Source: Acidobacteriaceae bacterium (GTDB taxonomy: Bacteria > Acidobacteriota > Terriglobia > Terriglobales > Acidobacteriaceae). Taken from it: DNA of 5,515 nt. A program made the translations under genes and the position numbers. This document shows, one piece after another, positions 1 through 5,515 of the stretch; the stretch's first letter is position 1; each line of letters starts with the position of its first letter. The notes beneath the pieces were generated by a model that saw only the letters and a program-made list of their open reading frames with translations, had not been told where the DNA came from and did not search any database. The stretch lies in the NCBI GenBank assembly GCA_027306745.1, contig DAHUZD010000100.1, forward strand, positions 1 to 5,515, written 5' to 3'.

Positions 1-761
1 TCAGCGTCATGCTGGCCAACAACGAAACCGGGGCCATTCAGCCGGTCGAGGCCATAGCCAAAATCGCCGCCGAAGCGGGCGCGCTGTTGCACACCGACGC
101 CGTGCAGGCCGCCAGCAAGCTGCCTTTGGACGTGGCCGCGCTCGGCTGTCACTTGCTCTCTTTTTCCGGCCACAAAATCCACGCGCCACAAGGTATCGGC
201 GTGCTCTTTGTACGCAAGGATGTCAAGATTGAGCCGATCTTCTTCGGCGGCACGCACGAGCGCCAGCGCCGCGCAGGCACGGAAAATGTCGCCAGCATCG
301 TCGGCCTGGGGAAGGCTGCGGAGATCGCCCGCGCCGGACTCACCGATGGCTCCATCGCGCGCATCTCCGCGCTGCGCGACCGGCTGGAGCGAGAACTTCT
401 CGCACGCGTCGATCAGGCTGGGGTCCATAGCGGAACGGTCGCGCGCGTGCCCAACACCACCAATCTCTGGTTCGATCATCTGGAGGGTGAAGCGTTGGTC
501 ATCGCGCTGGACCTCAAGGGACTGGCCGTCTCCGGTGGCTCGGCCTGCGCCTCCGGGGCCAGCGAGCCTTCGCACGTACTCACCGCCATGGGGATTCCCG
601 CAGCCCGCGCCCGCGCCAGCCTGCGCTTCAGCCTCTCCAAGCTCACCACGGAGCAGGATGTGGATGCGGCCATTCAACTGGTGCCGCAGGCCGTGGCGCA
701 TCTGCGCGAACTTTCTCCGGTCTATCAAAAGCCTCGGCCCATTGTGGCCGCAGCTTCGTAA
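1..761 (+). CDS. Cysteine desulfurase, NifS/IscS class (5' end missing)
   Basis: PLP-dependent enzyme that takes sulfur from L-cysteine and carries it as a cysteine persulfide for transfer to an acceptor, leaving alanine. The reading frame is open to the left edge (codons in frame from position 3), so the first third of the protein is outside the window; the ATG at 9 is internal, inside the conserved stretch SVMLANNETG. Counting from that Met, visible family motifs are HTDAVQ (28-33, the cofactor-binding Asp30 and Gln33), SFSGHK with the PLP-binding lysine K56 (codon 174-176), RRAGTEN (87-93), and the active-site loop GSACASG with the catalytic Cys180 (codon 546-548) followed by EPSHVL. Family and class are clear. 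Which paralogue it is (iscS, nifS or a yrvO-like form) cannot be settled from the fragment. The adjacent, apparently co-translated mnmA suggests a YrvO-like role as dedicated sulfur donor for tRNA thiolation, though it may also serve Fe-S cluster assembly. Confidence 0.95.
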   Translation, partial: SVMLANNETGAIQPVEAIAKIAAEAGALLHTDAVQAASKLPLDVAALGCHLLSFSGHKIHAPQGIGVLFVRKDVKIEPIFFGGTHERQRRAGTENVASIVGLGKAAEIARAGLTDGSIARISALRDRLERELLARVDQAGVHSGTVARVPNTTNLWFDHLEGEALVIALDLKGLAVSGGSACASGASEPSHVLTAMGIPAARARASLRFSLSKLTTEQDVDAAIQLVPQAVAHLRELSPVYQKPRPIVAAAS

Positions 762-766
762 AGGAA
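760..766 (+). promoter_or_regulatory. mnmA ribosome-binding site overlapping the upstream stop codon
   Basis: The purine-rich AAAGGAA matches a Shine-Dalgarno core and ends 3 bases before the mnmA ATG at 770. It begins inside the TAA stop (759-761) of the cysteine desulfurase. This arrangement supports the 770 start and suggests translational coupling of the two genes. No promoter-like sequence fits in the 8-base gap. Confidence 0.7.
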
Positions 767-769
767 CCC

Positions 770-1885
770 ATGCCCACGCAGGAAACCATCGCGGTCGCCA
801 TGTCTGGCGGAGTGGACTCTTCCACCGTCGCCGCACTGTTGCGCGCAGAGGGCTACAACCTCGTCGGCCTCACGCTGCAACTGTGGAACCAGCGCCGCCT
901 GGCCGGACAGCCAGGCATGCCAGAGACCACCGAAGGCCGCTGCTGCTCACTTGACGATGTCTACGACGCGCGCCGCGTAGCCGAACAACTCGGCATCCCT
1001 TACTACGTCGTCAACCAGCAGGAGCGCTTCGAGCAGGATGTCATCCGCCCCTTCGTCAGCGAGTACCTCAGCGGTCGCACGCCCGTGCCCTGCACGCTCT
1101 GCAACAACCACCTCAAGTTTGATCAGTTGCTTGTCACCGCGCGCCAGATCGGCGCCGAGCGCATCGCCACCGGTCATTACGCCCGCAATGAATATGACCC
1201 TGCGCGCGGCCGCTGGATTTTGAAGCGCCCCGCCGATGCCAGCAAGGATCAGACCTATTTCCTCTTCGGCCTGACGCAGGAGCAACTCAGCCGCACGCTC
1301 TTTCCCCTCGGCAGCCACACCAAACCGCAGGTGCGCGCCTTGGCCGAAGAGCATCACCTCGCACTGGCGCAAAAGCCCGACTCGCAGGAAATCTGCTTCA
1401 TCCCCGGCGGCGACTACAAGCTTTTTTTGGATGCCTACCTTGCCGAGCAAAACGAGCGCCTGCCCGACACCAGCGGCGAACTGGTCACCACCGACGGCAC
1501 CGTGCTGGGCCATCATGACGGCATCCACAACTTCACCGTCGGCCAGCGCAAGGGCTTGGGCGTGGCCGCAGGCACACCGCTCTACGTCATCCAGATCAAC
1601 GGCGCAGAACGCAAGGTCGTCGTCGGCAGCCATGAGAATTTGGCCGCCACTACGTTGCGCGCTGGCCGGGTCAACTGGATTGCCATCGCGCAGCTCGACG
1701 CGCCCATACGCGTGCAGATCAAAATTCGCCATCGCCATGAACCCGCCTGGGCCACGCTGGCCCCCACAGAAAATCCCAACGAAGTTCTGGCCACGTTCGA
1801 CGAACCGCAGCGCGCCATCACTCCCGGCCAGGCCGCCGTCTTTTACAGCGGCGATGAGGTTACCGGCGGCGGCTGGATCCTCTAA
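770..1885 (+). CDS. mnmA: tRNA-specific 2-thiouridylase MnmA
   Basis: MnmA adenylates C2 of the wobble uridine U34 in tRNAs for Lys, Glu and Gln and replaces the oxygen with sulfur, acting in the cytoplasm with a sulfur donor. The 371-residue protein is of normal family length. The N-terminal PP-loop ATP pyrophosphatase domain carries SGGVDSS at 12-18, then CCS at 58-60 followed by the conserved DDVYDARRVA segment. The catalytic segment TPVPCTLCN holds Cys108 and Cys111; Cys111 aligns with the E. coli nucleophile Cys102. GHYA is at 135-138 and the second catalytic cysteine, Cys209, is in DSQEICFIP. The central domain has GQRKGLG at 258-264, and the C-terminal beta-barrel ends in the typical ITPGQA...GGGWI. 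The ATG at 770 is chosen because a good ribosome-binding site precedes it and the PP-loop begins about ten residues later, as usual. The cysteine desulfurase just upstream is the likely sulfur source. A notable detail is a CxxC at the nucleophile where E. coli has DxxC. Confidence 0.98.
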   Translation: MPTQETIAVAMSGGVDSSTVAALLRAEGYNLVGLTLQLWNQRRLAGQPGMPETTEGRCCSLDDVYDARRVAEQLGIPYYVVNQQERFEQDVIRPFVSEYLSGRTPVPCTLCNNHLKFDQLLVTARQIGAERIATGHYARNEYDPARGRWILKRPADASKDQTYFLFGLTQEQLSRTLFPLGSHTKPQVRALAEEHHLALAQKPDSQEICFIPGGDYKLFLDAYLAEQNERLPDTSGELVTTDGTVLGHHDGIHNFTVGQRKGLGVAAGTPLYVIQINGAERKVVVGSHENLAATTLRAGRVNWIAIAQLDAPIRVQIKIRHRHEPAWATLAPTENPNEVLATFDEPQRAITPGQAAVFYSGDEVTGGGWIL

Positions 1886-1965
1886 TTCCGCGCCACAAAT
1901 TTTCCACTTCGCCCATTGCGCCGATGCGGTACCCTGAATCCATCCCAACCGCCAGCGAGCCAGCG

Positions 1966-3570
1966 ATGCCCACCGCACAAAACGCCGCACCCAGCCCCAC
2001 CGCCTCCACGCAAACCGCCAGCGCCACGGATGTTTATGCCGTCCATGGGGCCGATCCCGAGGTGCTCGCCTACGCCATGGCCAAGTACTCGCGCTCCTCG
2101 CTGTCTATGCGCGAGTCCCTGCGCGAGTTGAACAGCCAGCGCGCCGAACAGTTCCTGAACACCTTCTACTTCCAATACGGCCACCGCTCCATCGCCGACT
2201 TGGCCCACATTGCCTTCGCCGTCGAGCGACTCTCGCTGCTGGCGGCCATTGTGCTTGTCGATGAACAGCGCTGGGATGGGCAGGAGCGATCCACGCGCTA
2301 TCAAAATTTCCGCAAGAGCGGTTGGTTCATGCCAGACTTTTCCGGCAACGCGGACGCGCAACACCTCTACACGCAAACCGTCGAAACGCTCTTCGCTGTG
2401 TATGAAAAATTCTCCCAGCGGGTTCTCGATGAGTTGACGCAGCGCATCGCCTGCCCTGCGGAGATGCAGCCCGAGGCCTACCAGCGCACGCTGCGTGCAC
2501 GCGCCTTTGACGTTGCCCGCTATCTGCTGCCGCTGGCCACCAACACCTCACTCGGACAGATCGTCAACGCGCGCACGTTGGAAACGCAGGTCTCGCGCCT
2601 GCTCTCGCACTCTCATGCCGAGGTGCGCACTCTGGGCACGCGCCTGCGCGAGGCTGCGGCCAATCCAGCTTGGAACGTGCAACACTCCGCGCTCGAAGCT
2701 CTGCACGCCAAGATCGCCGCCCTCGACCCGGCGCTCGGCGAAGAGGCTGCCGCGCTGCTGCTGCGTGAAGTGAAGACCGCGCCCACGCTGGTCAAATACG
2801 CGGCACCCATCGAGTATGCCCAGCAAACACAGACCGCCATGGCGCAGGCTGCCAGCGAATTGCTCGCAGGCGTCGCCATTGAACCCGCACCACTCGTCGA
2901 TCTCGTCGAGAACACAGGCAGCCACGCAGAATCGTTGGAAATCGACATCGTAGCCACGCTGCTCTACGGCGCATCGCACCATTCCTATCGTCAAATTCAC
3001 CAGCATGTGGCCGCGTTGAGCGGCGCTCGACGGGCGGAGTTGCTCGAACTGGGCACACGCTATCGCGGACGCCATGATGAGATGCTGCGCGCCTTCGCCG
3101 CCGGGGCTGCGCTGCGCTTTGATGTTTGCATGGACATCGGCGGCTTCCGCGACATGCACCGCCACCGGCGCTGCATCCAAACCGTGCAATCCTTCACCAG
3201 TGCACACGGCTTCGACACACCAGAGATGCTGCCCGACGTGGCCCTGCCCGCCGCGGCGCTGGCAGAGTACGCCTCTGCCATGCAAGCCGCGCACGCAGCC
3301 GTCAGCCAACTTGCGCAGGCATCCATTCCAGAAGCCAACGCCACCGCGCAATATCTGTTGCCTCTAGGCACGCGCTGCCGCGCTCTCTTCAAAATGGACT
3401 TTGCCGAAGCCGCCTACATCGCCGAATTGCGCAGCGCTCCACAAGGACACATCTCCTACCGCCGCGTGGCTTGGGAAATGTACCAGGCACTGGCGAAAAC
3501 GCACCCCACACTCGCCCGCTCCATCCGTGTCACAGACATTCACGCGCCGGTTGACCCGTTGCAGCGATAA
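1966..3570 (+). CDS. Tandem-domain ThyX-like protein (FAD-dependent thymidylate synthase family)
   Basis: Numbering is from the ATG at 1966 (534 residues). An in-frame ATG at 1924 would add 14 residues; 1966 is preferred because a weak GAG Shine-Dalgarno lies 6 bases ahead, while nothing suitable precedes 1924. Residues 1-22 are Ala/Pro/Ser/Thr rich and probably disordered. Two ThyX-type domains follow. The N-half (about 25-235) has GHRS at 72-75, ERSTRY at 107-112, YLLPL at 186-190, NAR at 202-204 and EVR at 219-221. A helical linker leads to the C-half (about 300-534), with RHR at 399-401, a second YLLPL at 463-467, ELR at 487-489 and Q493 to R499. Classical ThyX is a single domain of roughly 220-250 residues that methylates dUMP to dTMP using FAD, NADPH and methylene-tetrahydrofolate. 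Here the signature RHRxxSxNExSxRY is split: the N-half keeps ExSxRY but has D-E-Q for RHR, and the C-half keeps RHR but lacks SxRY. Family membership is well supported; thymidylate synthase activity is inferred, and a non-catalytic or altered role is possible. Confidence 0.8.
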   Translation: MPTAQNAAPSPTASTQTASATDVYAVHGADPEVLAYAMAKYSRSSLSMRESLRELNSQRAEQFLNTFYFQYGHRSIADLAHIAFAVERLSLLAAIVLVDEQRWDGQERSTRYQNFRKSGWFMPDFSGNADAQHLYTQTVETLFAVYEKFSQRVLDELTQRIACPAEMQPEAYQRTLRARAFDVARYLLPLATNTSLGQIVNARTLETQVSRLLSHSHAEVRTLGTRLREAAANPAWNVQHSALEALHAKIAALDPALGEEAAALLLREVKTAPTLVKYAAPIEYAQQTQTAMAQAASELLAGVAIEPAPLVDLVENTGSHAESLEIDIVATLLYGASHHSYRQIHQHVAALSGARRAELLELGTRYRGRHDEMLRAFAAGAALRFDVCMDIGGFRDMHRHRRCIQTVQSFTSAHGFDTPEMLPDVALPAAALAEYASAMQAAHAAVSQLAQASIPEANATAQYLLPLGTRCRALFKMDFAEAAYIAELRSAPQGHISYRRVAWEMYQALAKTHPTLARSIRVTDIHAPVDPLQR

Positions 3571-3610
3571 GATTTCTGGATTTTATCGTCGCGCACACCC
3601 CAGAAAACGC

Positions 3611-3708
3611 AGTCATTCTGAGAAGCGTAGCGACGAAGAATGCAGAGAATTCCAGCCACATGCATCGCGCCAATATCTTCTGGATTCTTCGCTGCGCTCA
3701 GAATGACT
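3611..3708. repeat. Palindromic dispersed-repeat element between convergent genes
   Basis: Two inverted copies of one unit face each other. AGTCATTCTGAG (3611-3622) is matched exactly by CTCAGAATGACT (3697-3708). Further in, CGAAGAAT (3634-3641) pairs with ATTCTTCG (3684-3691) and CAGA (3643-3646) with TCTG (3679-3682). The stem is interrupted by unequal internal loops (11 and 5 bases) and closed by a loop of about 32 bases. Units of this kind (TCATTCTGAGCGCAGCGAAGAATC) are, from memory, scattered in intergenic regions of acidobacterial genomes. The element lies between two genes that converge, so the hairpin could slow or end transcription from both sides, although no T-run follows it. There is no open reading frame, transposase or target duplication visible here. 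Confidence 0.75.
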
Positions 3709-3745
3709 CGTCGGACAGCGAAAAGAATCGCACCACTCACACCTT

Positions 3746-3786
3746 TGTCATTCCAAGTGGGCAAGCTCGAGTCGGAGAATCTGCGG
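3746..3786. repeat. Degenerate single repeat unit related to the neighbouring palindrome
   Basis: A segment starting TGTCATTCC and ending GAGAATCTGCGG resembles the outer ends of the 3611-3708 units (TCATTCTGAG...AAGAATGCAG), with a diverged middle. It reads in the same direction as the left arm. It ends just before the 3' end of the symporter gene (stop at 3791-3789). The middle part does not align cleanly, so this is a probable decayed relative and not a certain copy. Confidence 0.4.
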
Positions 3787-3788
3787 CC

Positions 3789-5243
3789 TCACCCCTCACC
3801 CACGCCCGATCCGCCGCGCAGCGCAGCTAACTGCTTCGCGCTGGGCCGTTCTGTGAACGCGCTCACCCCAACCAGACACAACACCGCCGCCAGCAACGCC
3901 GGAAACAGCGCCTCACGCTGCGCCAAAACAGCAGGCAGATGCCGATGCACAAACTCCGCATCCCAAAAAACCGTCACCAGTGTGCCTGCGGCAATCGCAC
4001 TCACCGCACCCGCTGCCGTCGCCCGCTTGGAGAAGAAGGCCGCCAGAATCACCGGTGTCAGCGCTGCGGAATACACCGTGTATGCATACAGCGACTTCTC
4101 CAAAATCGACTGCGTATACGCCGCCTGCATCAACGTCCACACGCCCAGCGCCACAATCACCGCACGCGAAACCAGCACTACGCTCTTGTGGCTCGCCTGC
4201 GGATTGAGATAGCGCAGGTACACATCATTCACCAGATTCGTCGCCGGAGAAAATAGATAATTGTTCGCCGTCGAAATCACCTTGGCAAAGACCGCGCCCA
4301 GCAGCAGCGCACCCAGCACCGCAGGCAATCCATGCCGCGCGGTGTAGGCGATGATTTCGCGCGGATTCTGCCGCGCCTCGCCCGTTGGATACAGCGCCGA
4401 GCCGATCACGGCAATAGCTACAATCACCGTCTCCAGAAAAATGGTGCCCAGCACCCAACCCACCACCGCCTGCCGCGCGGCATTCTCCGACTGGGCAGAA
4501 AAGAATTTCTGATACATCGATTGATTGCCCAGCAACAGCAGCAGCGTGGGCAGAAAAAACTCCATCGCGCGCACCCAGGTGATGGAGCCGAGCGCCTGGA
4601 AATGCGAGGCGGGCAGCGTCCGGTGCAATCCCGCCCATCCTCCGGCGCGATGCAGCAGCATGGGCGTGGCCACAATGCAGATGCCTGTCACCAGCAGCCC
4701 GATGGCTACATCCATGTACGCGACCGAGGACATGCCAGCCAGCGCGGTGAACACGACTACAAAGACCGCCACCAGCACCATGCCCTGTGTGCTGCTTACT
4801 GTGTCGGGAAAAATTAAATGCAGAATGTCGCCGCCGCCGCGTAGTTGATAGCTGGCGATGCCCGTGTAGGCAAACAAAATCGCCACCACGCCCAACAATC
4901 GCGCCGTCTGGTTGTAGCGCGCCTCCAGCAGGTCGGGAATCGTGAACTGCGCAAAGCGGCGTGCGCGCGGAGCCAGCACGTAGATCAGTCCCAGGCCCGC
5001 CCATCCGCCCGCGGAAAGCCACAGTGCAGAAAAACCGTTGATGTACGCATTTTCCGCTCCGGCAAACAGCGATCCGGCGCCAATCCAGGAGCTGAGCAGT
5101 GTAAAGATCAGCACACCCGTCGGCAGCGAACGCCCGGCCAGCAGATAATCCGCGCGCGTCCGCACCGTATGCATCCGCGCCAAAGAAACCGCCAGCAGCA
5201 CCAGCACCACTGCGGCCAGCACTCCGGCATACAAGCAGGTCAT
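3789..5243 (-). CDS. Sodium:solute symporter family transporter (substrate unknown)
   Basis: Inner-membrane secondary transporter of the SSS family (PutP/PanF/SGLT relatives, LeuT fold), 484 residues, a usual length. About 13 hydrophobic segments can be picked out, roughly at 4-22, 43-62, 70-91, 116-133, 154-171, 174-196, 224-240, 258-283, 304-335 (long, including the family motif), 354-374, 386-404, 408-426 and 447-465. Family landmarks are DYLLAGRSLP (32-41) after the first helix, SSWIGAGS (51-58) in the first core helix, and KVISTANNYL with SPATNLVNDVY (321-342). Ser324 and Thr325 align with the Na+-coordinating Ser/Thr pair of PutP. Lys321 sits three residues before that pair, where PutP has alanine. 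The start at 5243 is well bounded: the in-frame stop of the upstream gene lies only three codons earlier. It follows the DUF167 gene by 9 bases and is probably co-transcribed with it. The substrate cannot be told from sequence or neighbours. Confidence 0.93.
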   Translation of the reverse strand: MTCLYAGVLAAVVLVLLAVSLARMHTVRTRADYLLAGRSLPTGVLIFTLLSSWIGAGSLFAGAENAYINGFSALWLSAGGWAGLGLIYVLAPRARRFAQFTIPDLLEARYNQTARLLGVVAILFAYTGIASYQLRGGGDILHLIFPDTVSSTQGMVLVAVFVVVFTALAGMSSVAYMDVAIGLLVTGICIVATPMLLHRAGGWAGLHRTLPASHFQALGSITWVRAMEFFLPTLLLLLGNQSMYQKFFSAQSENAARQAVVGWVLGTIFLETVIVAIAVIGSALYPTGEARQNPREIIAYTARHGLPAVLGALLLGAVFAKVISTANNYLFSPATNLVNDVYLRYLNPQASHKSVVLVSRAVIVALGVWTLMQAAYTQSILEKSLYAYTVYSAALTPVILAAFFSKRATAAGAVSAIAAGTLVTVFWDAEFVHRHLPAVLAQREALFPALLAAVLCLVGVSAFTERPSAKQLAALRGGSGVGEG

Positions 5244-5252
5244 GCGCTCATC

Positions 5253-5515
5253 TTATATGGATAGCGATTGCAGCACGGCTAGCACCTGCTCCGCCGTGCG
5301 TCCGGAAATCACCACGCGCTTGTTGCGTCCATGTTCTCCGCTGGCCAGTGTGACCGCACTGCGTGGGATAGAAAACATCTCCGCCAGAAAAAGAATCAAC
5401 GCCTCGTTGGCTCGACCTTCCACGGGTGGGGCTTGCAGTGCGATGCGCAGCGCCTCTCCCATCGCACCCAGCACTGCCGTGCGCCGCGCGCGCGGCTGCA
5501 CACGTACCAAAAATG
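5253..5515 (-). CDS. DUF167/YggU-family protein (5' end outside window)
   Basis: Small cytoplasmic protein of the DUF167 (YggU) family, whose molecular role is not established. About 87 residues are visible. Conserved features are VRVQPRARR near the N-terminus, the hallmark APPVEGRANEALI (residues 28-40 counting from the TTG codon at 5510-5508), and SGEHGRNKRVVISG (57-70), matching the family's ApPveGkAN and sG..sR.K patterns. The frame stays open to the window edge, with Phe just before the TTG. Family members usually have around ten more residues forming a first beta-strand before the VQPRA segment, so the true start most likely lies upstream and the TTG is probably an internal leucine. It stops at 5253, 9 bases before the symporter ATG on the same strand. 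Confidence 0.9.
   Translation of the reverse strand, partial: FLVRVQPRARRTAVLGAMGEALRIALQAPPVEGRANEALILFLAEMFSIPRSAVTLASGEHGRNKRVVISGRTAEQVLAVLQSLSI

Larger units (their letters stand above)
3571..3788. other. Intergenic region between convergent genes
   Basis: This 218-base gap separates the 3' ends of the ThyX-like gene (+) and the symporter gene (-). Besides the palindromic repeat and the decayed repeat unit listed separately, it has a short inverted repeat right after the ThyX-like stop: TTTCTGG (3573-3579) and CCAGAAA (3600-3606), 7 base pairs around a 20-base loop. No convincing coding frame or RNA gene is seen. Confidence 0.7.

Noticed and set aside
208..954. 248-codon plus-strand frame running across the desulfurase and the mnmA start
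   Set aside because: Out of frame with two conserved proteins; its composition, rich in Arg, Pro and Ser, is typical of a frame-shifted reading of GC-rich genes.
1908..1935. Promoter-like sequence before the ThyX-like gene (TACCCT at 1930-1935 as -10, TTCGCC at 1908-1913 as -35, 16-base spacer)
   Set aside because: The -35 match is poor and the -10 is only TAnnnT. It would fit the 1966 start, but it is too weak to list as a feature.
947..1990. 347-codon open frame on the minus strand opposite mnmA
   Set aside because: It lies antisense to a clearly conserved gene, its translation shows no recognisable family, and long antisense frames are common in GC-rich coding DNA.
2548..3351. 267-codon open frame on the minus strand opposite the ThyX-like gene
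   Set aside because: Antisense shadow of a recognised coding sequence, with no motif seen and no separate ribosome-binding site support.
3573..3606. Short hairpin after the ThyX-like stop as an intrinsic terminator
   Set aside because: The stem is only 7 base pairs with a 20-base loop, and it is followed by AACGC instead of a T-run.
5508..5510. TTG as the start codon of the DUF167 protein
   Set aside because: The frame continues upstream to the window edge and the family usually has about ten more residues there; no Shine-Dalgarno can be seen in the few bases left.

Overview
The window is a GC-rich bacterial chromosomal segment with five protein-coding genes, two of them cut by the window edges. 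The dispersed palindromic repeats between the convergent genes (sequences of the type TCATTCTGAG...AAGAATC) and the gene content suggest an Acidobacteriota genome of the Terriglobia/Acidobacteriaceae type. That placement is an inference from recalled repeat style, not a database match.

Layout. Positions 1-761 (+) hold the C-terminal two thirds of a class V (NifS/IscS-type) cysteine desulfurase. It is followed after 8 bases by mnmA (770-1885, +), the tRNA U34 2-thiouridylase. These two form a sulfur donor/sulfur acceptor pair: the desulfurase makes a cysteine persulfide and MnmA uses the sulfur to build 2-thiouridine in tRNAs for Lys, Glu and Gln. The mnmA ribosome-binding site overlaps the desulfurase stop codon, so the two are probably translated together. 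Next on the same strand is a large protein (start 1966 preferred, 1924 possible; stop 3570) built from two tandem ThyX-like (flavin-dependent thymidylate synthase) domains. Its ThyX signature is divided between the two halves.

Positions 3571-3788 are a non-coding gap between convergent genes. It holds a palindromic repeat (3611-3708) and a decayed third repeat unit (about 3746-3786). On the minus strand, a sodium:solute symporter family transporter (5243-3789) lies directly downstream of a DUF167/YggU-family small protein (5515-5253, 5' end outside the window), with 9 bases between them, as in an operon.

Most of the window is conserved housekeeping-type content. The item most worth a second look is the double-domain ThyX-like protein, whose halves appear to carry complementary parts of the ThyX active site. 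There is no sign of phage, insertion sequence, CRISPR or RNA genes.
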